36,693 bases of DNA from an uncultured Bacteroidales bacterium. GTDB taxonomy: Bacteria > Bacteroidota > Bacteroidia > Bacteroidales > F082. Each line of letters starts with the position of its first letter. The first letter of the stretch is position 1. Below the pieces are notes generated by a model. The model searched no databases and was not told where the DNA came from. It saw nothing but the letters and a program-made list of their open reading frames with translations. Location: NCBI GenBank assembly GCA_946184615.1, contig CAMHFN010000021.1, positions 1 to 36,693 on the forward strand. Reading direction: 5' to 3'. This document shows, in pieces, positions 1 to 8,185 of this stretch. A program made the translations under genes and the position numbers.

Positions 1-636
1 CAAGTTGACCAAGTGGTCATCACCGCAGATGAGGGCGTCATGGAGAAAATCAAAGTCGAAAACACCAGTGGCACCTTAAGAATCTTCAGAAAAGACATTG
101 CGCTTGCCTATTACACCAACGCCGAGGTGCTCATCCCCTACAATCCCAGATTGCGGCAAATCGAGATGTCGTTTGACTCCGAGCTGAGCACCGACTATGG
201 CATCGAAGGCGATGAAGTGAAACTGAGAGTGGAGCAACGATCCAAGTTTTGGGGATATATCCTCGCTGAAAGCCTCGACATGAAAGTCACTGACCATTCT
301 GCCGTTTTCGCTACTTACGATGTCCAAAACGACATGTACCTGAGAGTCAAAGACAAATCTTTGGTCGACCTTGACGGCTACGCCGATGTCATCCATCTGG
401 AAATGGACGAAAACTCAGAGACGGAGCCACGCTGGCAGCAAAGCAACTACTATGCTTTCTCGTGCAACACCTGCTACGGCACCATGAGCGACAACTGCAA
501 AGCTTTTATCGATTGCGAGGAACGTATCGCCATGACACTCACCAAGGGAAGCGTGCTTTACTACACCAGCGATCCCGATATCGACGATTGCCTTCTTGAC
601 AACAGTTCCGACATCGTTTACAACGGAGGTCATTAA
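1..636 (+). CDS. DUF2807-like (GIN domain) protein, C-terminal part
   Basis: The reading frame is open to the first base of the window, so this is probably the 3' part of a longer gene; a GTG at 13 is the first possible start inside the window. The visible 211 residues begin with a stretch reading VVITADEGVMEKIKVEN and continue into GTLRIF. This alternation of short beta strands with a V-x-A-D-E-x-x-x-x-x-I pattern is typical of the DUF2807 'putative auto-transporter adhesin head' proteins common in Bacteroidota. The end (MTLTKGSVLYY, then SDPDI) also fits the repeated 'GS-x-xYY-G-x-P' strands of that family. These proteins are normally exported and their biochemical role is unknown. The signal peptide, if any, lies outside the window. 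The gene converges on the 5'-nucleotidase gene and the two overlap by 4 nt. The family call is by eye and moderately sure. Confidence 0.6.
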   Translation, partial: QVDQVVITADEGVMEKIKVENTSGTLRIFRKDIALAYYTNAEVLIPYNPRLRQIEMSFDSELSTDYGIEGDEVKLRVEQRSKFWGYILAESLDMKVTDHSAVFATYDVQNDMYLRVKDKSLVDLDGYADVIHLEMDENSETEPRWQQSNYYAFSCNTCYGTMSDNCKAFIDCEERIAMTLTKGSVLYYTSDPDIDDCLLDNSSDIVYNGGH

Positions 637-2204
637 GAGGCTGTCACTTTCCAATTGTTAAGCGGTTGGTCATCCAGGGTTCCCTTGGCACGGGCCCATT
701 CTATAAATAAGGTACGAAGATCTTCCTCGCTAGTCCATAGTCGATGTGAAGCGATGTTGTCCTGGGCCCATCCACAGCCATTCACAAAGTGATTCCCTCC
801 GCCCATGGAACGGTAGGAGTTCATCACCACACAATAGGTCTTGTCGAATTCAAAAGGCTTGCCATCAGCCATGCAACTGATGGACACCCGCTCGCCATAA
901 GGCTTGTTTCCGTCGATTTGGTAGCGAATGCCCGCAGCACCATCGAAATTATAGATGGTGCCTCGGATTTCGTATGAATATTCCAGATACGCTTTCACGT
1001 CACGTCCAGTCATCTCAACGACCGCCAGCGAGTTTTCAAAAGGATACCATTTAAAAAAGTCGGCAACGGTCAACATACCAGGTTCCAGCTCAAAGCGGCG
1101 GCTTAGAGGGGCCGCCAATGAGATATCGGCATGCATCCCCCTGGATTCCACCACATCCAACTGACAACGGTGTATCTCATCAACCCATAGGCAAGAGCCC
1201 TTGAACACCTCCTCTGGTGAGATTTTAACGGGCAGCACGGCCACTTCTTCGTTCTGATACGCCTCGGCACGGTCGAGGTAAGGCTGCAACAAAGCATCAA
1301 AGTCGGGGTCATCCTCTAAATCCGAAGTAGGTTTCAATCCCACGCGTATTACGGGGCGTTTTCCTTGGGTCAGGGTCACCTCAGCTTCGGCCAACGAAGC
1401 ACCGCGGCATCCAGAATTCAACACATATACAGTATCTCCTTCTATATTAATTACTTTGTCCGCTCTAGACTGATGGTCGTGACCATAGAATATCAAATCA
1501 AGTCCTGGAACATGTTCCGCTATCCACTGGGTGGAGTTTTCGCGTCCCAGCGGAGCATCCTCGGGCAGATTCTGTTCTTGCGGTTTCCATCCAGAGTGGA
1601 ACAGACCCACCATCAAATCAGGGTGTTCGGTTTCGCGGATATGTTTGACCCAATAGGCAGCAGCCGATTCCGCCTGTTCGAAGCGTAGTCCTGGGCGCAA
1701 ACGTTCTGGCACCCAAGTCACCACGTAGGGGGTTAGCAAGCCCAACACAGCAATTTTGAATCCATCGCGATCCAACACCACATAAGGATTCCAATACGGC
1801 TTGCCTGTAGCCTCGTCAATGACATTGGCACATACCACTGGCATCTCCACCTCCGAATACACTCGATCGAAAACGGTCCTTCCCGCTTCCACATCGTGAT
1901 TACCCACACCAATGACATCGTAAGGAAAGAAGTTGAGGCAAGCCGACACCAGATTGGGGTGCTCTTCATCATGATTCGAGCAATACTGGTAAGGTGATCC
2001 CTGCAAATTATCACCATTGTCAAGCAAGATGAGATGGTCGCCCAGTTTGTTTCTCATTTGGCGAATGACCGCGGCATCATTGGCAAATTCGACATACGAG
2101 CCATGGGTGTCGGTCGTCTCCATAAAAAACAAGTGGGTCTCTTTTGGTGCACATGCGACACCCATCAAGGCTAGAATCAACATGATTAAAGTAGTATTTT
2201 TCAT
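633..2204 (-). CDS. Lipoprotein 5'-nucleotidase / metallophosphatase (UshA-like)
   Basis: A two-domain metallophosphoesterase of 523 aa, the usual size for UshA/YfkN-type enzymes that remove phosphate from nucleotides or cyclic nucleotides outside the cytoplasm. Residues 1-18 form a lipoprotein signal with a lipobox ending in Cys18. The N-terminal calcineurin-like domain shows the metal ligands in order: D32-x-H34 (TDTHG), D62-x-G-D65, GNHD at 101-104, His203 and GHDH at 241-244. The C-terminal 5'-nucleotidase domain shows the MTGRDVKAYLE helix and a late substrate-pocket segment (NSYRSMGGGNHF). The protein therefore probably sits in the outer or inner membrane facing the periplasm, salvaging nucleotides. 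It is divergent from the zapB-like gene, and the 84-bp gap contains a probable -7 element for this gene at 2245-2252. The exact substrate (nucleotide, 2',3'-cyclic nucleotide, UDP-sugar) cannot be read from sequence. Confidence 0.9.
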   Translation of the reverse strand: MKNTTLIMLILALMGVACAPKETHLFFMETTDTHGSYVEFANDAAVIRQMRNKLGDHLILLDNGDNLQGSPYQYCSNHDEEHPNLVSACLNFFPYDVIGVGNHDVEAGRTVFDRVYSEVEMPVVCANVIDEATGKPYWNPYVVLDRDGFKIAVLGLLTPYVVTWVPERLRPGLRFEQAESAAAYWVKHIRETEHPDLMVGLFHSGWKPQEQNLPEDAPLGRENSTQWIAEHVPGLDLIFYGHDHQSRADKVINIEGDTVYVLNSGCRGASLAEAEVTLTQGKRPVIRVGLKPTSDLEDDPDFDALLQPYLDRAEAYQNEEVAVLPVKISPEEVFKGSCLWVDEIHRCQLDVVESRGMHADISLAAPLSRRFELEPGMLTVADFFKWYPFENSLAVVEMTGRDVKAYLEYSYEIRGTIYNFDGAAGIRYQIDGNKPYGERVSISCMADGKPFEFDKTYCVVMNSYRSMGGGNHFVNGCGWAQDNIASHRLWTSEEDLRTLFIEWARAKGTLDDQPLNNWKVTAS

Positions 2205-2244
2205 GAAAATGAACTTTTTTTCAAAAAAATGGGTTTTGAAGCCA

Positions 2245-2252
2245 CAAAAATA
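2245..2252 (-). promoter_or_regulatory. Probable -7 element for the 5'-nucleotidase gene
   Basis: On the minus strand this reads TATTTTTG, matching the Bacteroidota -7 consensus TAnnTTTG. A TTG at 2276-2274 (minus strand) lies 21 nt upstream, compatible with the -33 box. Transcription would start near 2238, about 34 nt before the ATG at 2204. It is back to back with the plus-strand element at 2254-2261. Confidence 0.5.
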
Positions 2253-2253
2253 G

Positions 2254-2261
2254 TATTTTTG
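2254..2261 (+). promoter_or_regulatory. Probable -7 element for the zapB-like/zapA genes
   Basis: TATTTTTG matches TAnnTTTG and lies 27 nt before the ATG at 2289. A TTTTG at 2234-2238 is 15 nt upstream, shorter than the usual 19-21 nt spacing, so the -33 assignment is weak. It forms a 17-nt palindrome with the minus-strand element. Confidence 0.45.
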
Positions 2262-2288
2262 CAGTTACAATTCCAAGTCTGAAAGAAA

Positions 2289-2585
2289 ATGGCTGAAATG
2301 AGCATTATATTGTCCGAGATTGAGGTCAAAGTGAGGAAACTCATCAATGCTCAGCACCAGCTCATCGAGGAAAACAGACGATTGGCGAGTGAGAACAGAG
2401 CGCTTCGTGAAGAAAATGAAGCCTTTGCTCGGACAAGTCAGGAGTTGCAAGATAAAATAAATAAAACTACAATTGTTAACGCACTCGGAAACAGCGAAGA
2501 AGAGATAAAAGAAGGCAGGAGGCTCATCAAAGAGCTCGTCAAGGAGATTGATCAGTGCGTTTCGATTTTGAACTCAAAGGAGTAA
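2289..2585 (+). CDS. Small coiled-coil protein upstream of zapA (ZapB-like)
   Basis: A 98-aa protein that is almost entirely helical. Residues about 5-60 carry a heptad pattern rich in Leu, Ile, Asn and Glu (for example LIEENRRLASENRALREEN), predicting a parallel coiled coil, followed by a second helix (about 70-95). It has no signal peptide or membrane segment. It lies 18 nt upstream of zapA in the same direction, so the two are probably co-transcribed. By analogy, a short coiled-coil partner of ZapA would stabilise the FtsZ ring as ZapB does in enterobacteria, but direct homology to ZapB is not shown by sequence, since coiled coils resemble each other anyway. A second ATG four codons in (2298) is an alternative start. 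Confidence 0.7.
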   Translation: MAEMSIILSEIEVKVRKLINAQHQLIEENRRLASENRALREENEAFARTSQELQDKINKTTIVNALGNSEEEIKEGRRLIKELVKEIDQCVSILNSKE

Positions 2586-2603
2586 GTCAAATAAATTTCA
2601 GCC

Positions 2604-2885
2604 ATGGATGAGATTTCAATCAACATTGTTATTGCCGATCGGTCATACAAGTTGACCGTGGCCCGGGCTGATGAAGGGATGGTACGGAGGGCGGCTTCCT
2701 TGATTAACGATAGAATCAAGTCGTATTCAACGCATTACGCATTCAAAGACATACAAGACCTGTTGTCGATGACTGCATTGCAGTTTGCCACCTCCACCGT
2801 GAAGTACGAGTCGGAACTTGCTTACCGAGATCAAGATTTGGGACACAAGCTCACTGAATTGAACGCCCTGCTGGATGAACAGTGA
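2604..2885 (+). CDS. zapA: Cell division protein ZapA
   Basis: A 93-aa protein with the layout of ZapA, the FtsZ-ring associated protein. It has an N-terminal beta strand pair (ISINIVIADRSYKLTV), the short conserved segment E-x-x-x-R-x-A-A-x-x-I-N (EGMVRRAASLINDRI), a central helix with D-L-L-S-M-T-A-L-Q-F-A, and a C-terminal coiled coil. ZapA tetramers cross-link FtsZ protofilaments at mid-cell. It follows the coiled-coil gene by 18 nt. It is followed by a 254-nt gap holding a probable 6S RNA and then rny; zapA next to the 6S RNA gene is the arrangement also seen in proteobacteria. Confidence 0.88.
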   Translation: MDEISINIVIADRSYKLTVARADEGMVRRAASLINDRIKSYSTHYAFKDIQDLLSMTALQFATSTVKYESELAYRDQDLGHKLTELNALLDEQ

Positions 2886-2905
2886 CTAGGTTCTTTGAAA
2901 ATTTA

Positions 2906-3103
2906 GATTCTGTCTGTCTGAACGCATCAGGTAAACTCATCAAATTATATCAAAATCAATCGGTTTACTCGCGTTTTGTAAAAACAGGCCTCATCCCTTT
3001 TGGGGAGCACCTTGGTGCCGGTGGACGTTTGCGCGGCGCGGAAACCACAAGCGTGTCTAAAGGGAGTTTATTCTTTTCCCGAAAGACAGACAGGATCTTT
3101 TTT
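2906..3103 (+). ncRNA. ssrS: Probable 6S RNA
   Basis: The gap between zapA and rny holds no credible protein but can fold into a long hairpin of 6S size (about 190 nt). The closing stem pairs 2906-2919 with 3084-3097 (14 bp, one G-U; the core is CTGTCTGTCT against AGACAGACAG). After an internal loop a second helix pairs 2932-2938 with 3064-3070. The middle is left largely open, with small hairpins such as CCCTTTTGGGG (about 2995-3005), as in the single-stranded bubble of 6S RNA that mimics an open promoter and binds the main RNA polymerase holoenzyme. A run of six T (3098-3103) directly follows the closing stem and would serve as terminator. The position just downstream of zapA matches the known zapA-ssrS linkage in proteobacteria. 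The ends are estimates. No covariance search was possible. Confidence 0.68.
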
Positions 3104-3139
3104 CTCTTCCTCCAAAACCCCGAGTAAAACAGAAGTAAA

Positions 3140-4699
3140 ATGTTATTACTCAACATCTTTAACATTATCATCCCCATTGCAGCCCTTATTGTGGGACTCG
3201 CCATAGGATATCTCATCACCGCCACCTTATTGAAGAAGGCTGTGACAAAGGAAGCCAACGCTTACCTTGACGAAGCCAAAGAAAAAGCCGAAGTCATCAA
3301 AAAAGAACGCATCCTTCAAGCCAAGGAGAAGTTCCTTCAGATGAAAGACGAACACGAAAAAGCCTGCAACGAACGCAAGCGCGAGTTGCAAAAGACCGAG
3401 AACAAGGTCAACCAGATGCAGCAGCAGGTCAACCAGAAGATGGAAGAGATCCAGCGCAAGAGCAAAGACATTCAGAGCCTTCAGGACAAGCTGAGCACGC
3501 AGCAGGAAGCCTTGACCAAGCGCAAGGCCGACTTGGACCGCATCTACGAGGAAGCCTCGAAAAAGCTGGAGACCATCTCGGGCCTTTCGGTCCAGGAAGC
3601 CAAGGACCAGCTCATCGAGTTGGTGAAAGACGACGCCAAAGCTGAAGCTATGGTGTATGTGAAAGAAATCACCGAAGACGCCAAGATGAGCGCCAACCAA
3701 GCTGCAAAGAAGATCGTATTGGAGACCATCCAACGTACTGCTGCCGAGACCGCCATCGAAAATACCGTGAGCGTGTTCAACATTGAAAACGATGAGATGA
3801 AGGGCCGTATCATCGGCCGTGAGGGGCGCAACATCCGTGCCCTCGAAGCCCTCACTGGAGTGGAAATCATCATCGACGACAGCCCCGACGCCATCTTGCT
3901 CTCTGGCTTTGATCCCATCCGCCGTGAGATCGCCCGCCTGTCCCTCCAAAAGCTCGTCACCGACGGACGCATCCACCCGGCACGTATCGAAGAAGTGGTC
4001 CACAAAGTGGAGAAACAAGTGGAACAAGAGATTATTGAGACCGGTAAACGTACCGTCATCGACCTCGGCATCCACAACATGGCCGCCGACCTCATCAAGA
4101 TGATCGGTCGCATGAAATACCGCTCGTCATACGGTCAGAACCTCTTGCAGCACTCCATCGAAGTCGCCAAGCTGTGCGCCACCATGGCTGCTGAGTTGGG
4201 ACTTAACCCCAAGACGGCCAAACGTGCTGGTTTGCTCCACGACCTCGGCAAGGTAGCTGAAAATGAAGAAGAGCTTCCACACGCCATCCTCGGCATGAAA
4301 GTCGCAGAGAAGTTTAAAGAGAAACCCGACGTATGCAACGCTATCGGTGCTCACCATGACGAGATTGAGATGGATACCCTCATCGCACCCATCGTTCAAG
4401 TCTGTGATGCCATCTCCGGTGCCCGTCCCGGTGCCCGACGTGAAGTGGTCGAAGCCTACATCCAACGCCTCAACAAGCTGGAAGAGATGGCCATGAGCTA
4501 CCCAGGGGTGGTCAAGACCTATGCCATCCAAGCCGGCCGTGAACTGCGGGTCATCGTGGGAGCCGACAAGGTCTCCGATGCCGATGCCGATCGCATCGCC
4601 TATGACCTCTCGAAACAGATCCAAAACGAGATGACCTATCCCGGACAAATCAAGATCACGGTTATCCGCGAGACACGAGCCGTTAGCTACGCCAAATAA
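3140..4699 (+). CDS. rny: Ribonuclease Y
   Basis: A 519-aa membrane-anchored endoribonuclease that starts mRNA decay. Domains in order: an N-terminal membrane helix (about 5-30, [20 protein letters not shown]), a long charged coiled coil (about 35-200), a KH RNA-binding domain with the GxxG loop GRIIGREG at 222-229, and an HD domain with the metal-binding His367-Asp368 (LLHDLGK) and the following AHHDE at 404-408. The length is typical for the family and all key residues are present. It starts 37 nt after the T-run of the 6S RNA. A strong hairpin with nine T follows at 4730-4766. It may have its own promoter or be read through from the zapA side. Confidence 0.96.
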   Translation: MLLLNIFNIIIPIAALIVGLAIGYLITATLLKKAVTKEANAYLDEAKEKAEVIKKERILQAKEKFLQMKDEHEKACNERKRELQKTENKVNQMQQQVNQKMEEIQRKSKDIQSLQDKLSTQQEALTKRKADLDRIYEEASKKLETISGLSVQEAKDQLIELVKDDAKAEAMVYVKEITEDAKMSANQAAKKIVLETIQRTAAETAIENTVSVFNIENDEMKGRIIGREGRNIRALEALTGVEIIIDDSPDAILLSGFDPIRREIARLSLQKLVTDGRIHPARIEEVVHKVEKQVEQEIIETGKRTVIDLGIHNMAADLIKMIGRMKYRSSYGQNLLQHSIEVAKLCATMAAELGLNPKTAKRAGLLHDLGKVAENEEELPHAILGMKVAEKFKEKPDVCNAIGAHHDEIEMDTLIAPIVQVCDAISGARPGARREVVEAYIQRLNKLEEMAMSYPGVVKTYAIQAGRELRVIVGADKVSDADADRIAYDLSKQIQNEMTYPGQIKITVIRETRAVSYAK

Positions 4700-4729
4700 A
4701 AAACAATACGACAGAATCTTATTTGAATG

Positions 4730-4766
4730 GTAGAGACGTTTTGCGAAACGTCTCTACTTTTTTTTT
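4730..4766 (+). terminator. Strong intrinsic terminator after rny (palindromic repeat type)
   Basis: A perfect 12-bp inverted repeat (GTAGAGACGTTT at 4730-4741, AAACGTCTCTAC at 4746-4757) with a 4-nt loop TGCG, followed by nine T (4758-4766). It would end the rny transcript and isolate the DUF2851 gene. The GTAGAGACG/CGTCTCTAC arms resemble a palindrome that I recall as dispersed in Bacteroidota and cyanobacteria. Confidence 0.85.
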
Positions 4767-4834
4767 CGTTTTTTGATGAAACATCGCTCTGTTTGTTTTT
4801 ACATCGTTTCAGAAAACAAACAAAAAAACACATC

Positions 4835-6097
4835 ATGAACGAACGATTCCTCTATTATTTGTGGGAAAACCGGCTCCTCAAAGGGGCATTGTTCACAACG
4901 AATGGACAAGCAGTAGCGATGGTTAACCCAGGGATTCGGAACACCGATTCCGGTCCCGACTTCCTTGAAGCAAAAATATACATTGGAGGTCAACTGTGGG
5001 CGGGGCACGTGGAAATCCATGTGAAAACGAGTGATTGGAACAGGCACGGCCATCAGCACGACAGAGCCTACCGCAACGTGATCCTGCACGTAGTTTACGA
5101 AGATGACCGCCCGGTAAACGACATCCCCGTCGTTCCTCTAAAAGGACATTTCGATCCCTCACTCTTTGACCGTTATGAACAGTTTATGGCCTCACAACAT
5201 TGGATTGCCTGTGAGCGACAATTGGGCCAAATACGGCCCTTCACCATGAACACTTGGCTGGAGCGCATGGCCATCGAACGTCTCGAAGAGAAGATCAAGA
5301 CGGTGGAAAAGATGCTCAACACCACGCATTTCGATTGGGAAGACACTTTCTATCGATTATTGCTGCGCTACTTCGGAATGAAAGTCAACAACGAAGCCTT
5401 TGAGACCCTTGCCTCCCTCCTACCCTTCAAAACTTTGATGAAACATGCCGACCAGTTGGTCCAGTTAGAGGCCATGCTGCTGGGATGTGCCGGGTTCCTC
5501 GAGCTGGAAAGTGACGAAGCTTATCCCCAACTACTACAACGTGAATTTGCAGCAATGAGGGCCAAGTTCAACTTGCTTTCCATGCCCACAGAGCGATGGA
5601 AGTTTCTCAGAATGCGACCCGTAAATTTCCCTACAGTACGATTGGCGCAGCTGGCTCAGATGATTCACCTCCATGGATGCCTGTTTTCCAAAGTCAAAGA
5701 AGCCGAAACCATAGCTGAAATCAAGGCGCTGTTCAATGTCCAGGCATCCGACTACTGGGACACCCATTTTCGTTTTTCCGTTGTTGGTCCGCCCAAGCCA
5801 AAACATTTAGGCGAAGGTACGGCCGACATACTGTTGATCAACGCCGTGGTTCCTCTCCTGTTTTGTTACGGCCGCTTCCACAAAAGCCAATGTTATTGCG
5901 ACAAAGCCATGCGTTTTCTGGAAGACATCGCCGCTGAGGACAACACCGTCATACGGCATTTCAATTCCATAGGATGGACAGCAAACCATGCCATGCAATC
6001 ACAGGCGTTGCTTCACCTGTACCACCATTATTGTAAAAGAAAACGCTGCCTGGAATGTTGCTTGGGGAATATTTTATTGCGAAGCAATAAGAATTAG
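4835..6097 (+). CDS. DUF2851 family protein
   Basis: A 420-aa soluble protein matching the DUF2851 family, widespread in Bacteroidota and of unknown function. The conserved N-terminal part contains E-R-F-L-Y-Y-L-W, then NPGIRNTDSGPDFLEAKI and a segment rich in His and Trp (GHVEIHVKTSDWNRHGH, then HVVYEDD), which resembles a nuclease-like metal or active-site region; this is inference only. The ATG at 4835 is preferred: the frame is open to 4727, but that start lies inside the terminator hairpin, and the extra residues do not look like a domain. A conserved Cys pair pattern occurs at the end (CKRKRCLECCLGN). It is followed by the OPT transporter gene on the same strand, with a probable promoter between them. 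Confidence 0.85.
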   Translation: MNERFLYYLWENRLLKGALFTTNGQAVAMVNPGIRNTDSGPDFLEAKIYIGGQLWAGHVEIHVKTSDWNRHGHQHDRAYRNVILHVVYEDDRPVNDIPVVPLKGHFDPSLFDRYEQFMASQHWIACERQLGQIRPFTMNTWLERMAIERLEEKIKTVEKMLNTTHFDWEDTFYRLLLRYFGMKVNNEAFETLASLLPFKTLMKHADQLVQLEAMLLGCAGFLELESDEAYPQLLQREFAAMRAKFNLLSMPTERWKFLRMRPVNFPTVRLAQLAQMIHLHGCLFSKVKEAETIAEIKALFNVQASDYWDTHFRFSVVGPPKPKHLGEGTADILLINAVVPLLFCYGRFHKSQCYCDKAMRFLEDIAAEDNTVIRHFNSIGWTANHAMQSQALLHLYHHYCKRKRCLECCLGNILLRSNKN

Positions 6098-6107
6098 TTT
6101 TTTTTCC

Positions 6108-6115
6108 TATTTTTG
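6108..6115 (+). promoter_or_regulatory. Probable -7 element for the OPT transporter gene
   Basis: TATTTTTG matches TAnnTTTG. Transcription would begin near 6122, only five bases before the ATG at 6127 but 23 before the ATG at 6145; this supports the later start. No good -33 TTG is seen at the expected spacing. Confidence 0.42.
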
Positions 6116-6144
6116 TCAGATTTTGAATGATAAAGCACAGAGAT

Positions 6145-8160
6145 ATGGAAAACGACCAATTCAAACTACCCGAGAACGCACAGCGAGAGCTGAAACCGGG
6201 CGAAGAGTATGAACCCATTTTATCGAAAAACAAACGCTACAAGGAGATCACCGTATGGTCGGTGTGCATCGGCCTGTTGATGACCATCCTTTTCTCCGCT
6301 GCCGCCGCTTACCTTGGTTTGAAAGTCGGTCAGGTGTTTGAGGCCGCCATCCCGATCGCCATCATCGCCATCGGACTCACGGGACTTGCCCGTAAGAACG
6401 ATGCCCTATCGCAGAATGTCATCATCCAAAGCATTGGAGGATGCTCTGGCGGCGTGGTGGCAGGTGCCATCTTCACCTTGCCCGCACTTTACATCCTGCA
6501 AGGCAGAGGATACTCCATCGAAATCAACTTCTGGCAGGTGTTCATCGCCTCCTTGTTGGGCGGCATCCTGGGCATCTTGTTTCTCATCCCCTTCCGCAAG
6601 TATTTTGTGAAGGAGCAGCATGGCAAGTTCCCCTTCCCCGAAGCCACCGCCACCACACAGGTGCTGGTCAGCGGTCAGAAAAAAGGCAAGGACTCCTTGT
6701 TATTGGTCGTCAGCGGCCTCATCGGCGGTCTTTATGACTTCATCGTGTCGACTTTCGGATGGTGGTCGGAGACCATCACCACGCGAATGATGGGATGGGG
6801 TGCCGCCGTTGCCGACAAAGCCAAACTGATGTTCAAGGTAAACACCGGCGCTGCCGTCCTCGGCTTGGGCTATATCATCGGTCTGAAATATGCCTTCATC
6901 ATCTGCTGCGGTTCTTTATTGGTATGGTTCATCATCATCCCAGGCATGAACCTTATTTGGGGTGACCAGATCATCGACCTGATGAATACCGGCGTCAACC
7001 TCACCATCGGAGAAATGGCACCTGAACAGATTTTCAAAGACTACGCACGCCACATCGGCATCGGTGGTATCGCCATGGCCGGCATCATCAGCATCATCAA
7101 GTCATGGAAAGTCATCAAATCCTCGGTGAGCCTCGCCGCCAACGAGTTCAAAGGCAAGAAAGGGCCAAAGGAAGAAGTCGAACGTACCCAACAGGATATC
7201 CCGATGAAATATGTAGTCATCGGCATCGTGGCCGTGCTCGTCATCACCTTCCTGTTTTTCTGGTTTGGCGTGGTTCATAACGTTTGGCATGCCTTGATAG
7301 GCATCCTCGTCGTGGCCGTCATCGCTTTCCTGTTCACCACTGTGGCGGCCAATGCCATCGCTATCGTGGGCAGCAATCCGGTGAGTGGCATGACTCTGAT
7401 GACCTTGATTTTAGCTTCCATCGTGATGGTCGCTGCCGGTCTCTCCGGACCACAAGGCATGAGTGCTACTTTAATCATCGGCGGCGTGGTCTGCACTGCC
7501 TTGGCGGTAGCAGGCGCTTTTATCACCGACTTGAAAGTAGGTTATTGGATTGGCACGACGCCTAAGAAGCAAGAACTGTGGAAGTTTGTCGGCGTAGCTG
7601 TGGCAGCCGCCACCGTGGCGGGTGTCATCATGGTGCTGAACAAAGCCTACGGCTTCGTGGGCGACGGTGCTCTGGTTGCCCCTCAAGCCAATGCCATGTC
7701 GGCCGTCATCGAACCCATGATGTCAGGCGGCAACGCCCCCTGGCTGCTGTATGGCATCGGTGCCGCCATCGCTCTGGTGCTGAACTTCTGCAAGGTACCC
7801 GCATTGCCATTTGCCTTGGGCATGTTCATCCCGATCGACCTTAACATTCCCCTGCTCATCGGTGGTGCTGTCTCATGGTTTGTGACCCATCGCAGCAAGG
7901 ACCAAAAACTCAACGATGCCCGGTACAACCGCGGCACCCTCATCGCCTCCGGCTTTATCGCAGGTGGTGCCTTGATGGGCGTGGTGAGTGCCATTATGAG
8001 ATTCGCCAACGTCGACCTGATGGCCCGCACCGCCGAAGGAGGTTTCTTTAACGAGACCCCGCTGGCCGGACTCATCGCCTTGGTCATGTATATCATCATC
8101 ATTATCTACATGATCTGGGACTCCAAACGCGCAAAAGTCACCGATGAAAACAACGAATAA
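6145..8160 (+). CDS. OPT family oligopeptide transporter
   Basis: A very hydrophobic protein of 671 aa with about 14-16 membrane segments and the features of the OPT superfamily. These are an N-terminal cytoplasmic tail followed by KRYKEITVWSVCIGLLM, a G-rich first half (AAYLGLKVGQVFEAAIP, IQSIGGCSGGVVAGAIF), the KFPFPEATATTQVL segment, and a late GMFIPIDLN motif. OPT proteins are secondary importers of small peptides, or of metal-chelate compounds in the YSL branch; prokaryotic members probably take up oligopeptides. An upstream in-frame ATG at 6127 would add six residues; 6145 is chosen because the likely promoter element at 6108-6115 leaves almost no leader for 6127. pyrH follows 25 nt downstream. 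The substrate cannot be told from sequence. Confidence 0.9.
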   Translation: MENDQFKLPENAQRELKPGEEYEPILSKNKRYKEITVWSVCIGLLMTILFSAAAAYLGLKVGQVFEAAIPIAIIAIGLTGLARKNDALSQNVIIQSIGGCSGGVVAGAIFTLPALYILQGRGYSIEINFWQVFIASLLGGILGILFLIPFRKYFVKEQHGKFPFPEATATTQVLVSGQKKGKDSLLLVVSGLIGGLYDFIVSTFGWWSETITTRMMGWGAAVADKAKLMFKVNTGAAVLGLGYIIGLKYAFIICCGSLLVWFIIIPGMNLIWGDQIIDLMNTGVNLTIGEMAPEQIFKDYARHIGIGGIAMAGIISIIKSWKVIKSSVSLAANEFKGKKGPKEEVERTQQDIPMKYVVIGIVAVLVITFLFFWFGVVHNVWHALIGILVVAVIAFLFTTVAANAIAIVGSNPVSGMTLMTLILASIVMVAAGLSGPQGMSATLIIGGVVCTALAVAGAFITDLKVGYWIGTTPKKQELWKFVGVAVAAATVAGVIMVLNKAYGFVGDGALVAPQANAMSAVIEPMMSGGNAPWLLYGIGAAIALVLNFCKVPALPFALGMFIPIDLNIPLLIGGAVSWFVTHRSKDQKLNDARYNRGTLIASGFIAGGALMGVVSAIMRFANVDLMARTAEGGFFNETPLAGLIALVMYIIIIIYMIWDSKRAKVTDENNE

Positions 8161-8185
8161 CTAGTAACTGAACAACTGAACCACT

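Noticed and set aside
2882..3127. An 81-codon frame in the zapA-rny gap
   Set aside because: Composition is not protein-like and the region folds as a 6S-type hairpin; no family seen.
3227..4075. A 282-codon frame antisense to rny
   Set aside because: Shadow of the coding frame; low-complexity Phe/Leu/Asp runs from the Lys/Glu-rich coiled coil of RNase Y.
4727..4834. N-terminal extension of the DUF2851 frame
   Set aside because: It begins inside the terminator hairpin; the family start is at 4835.
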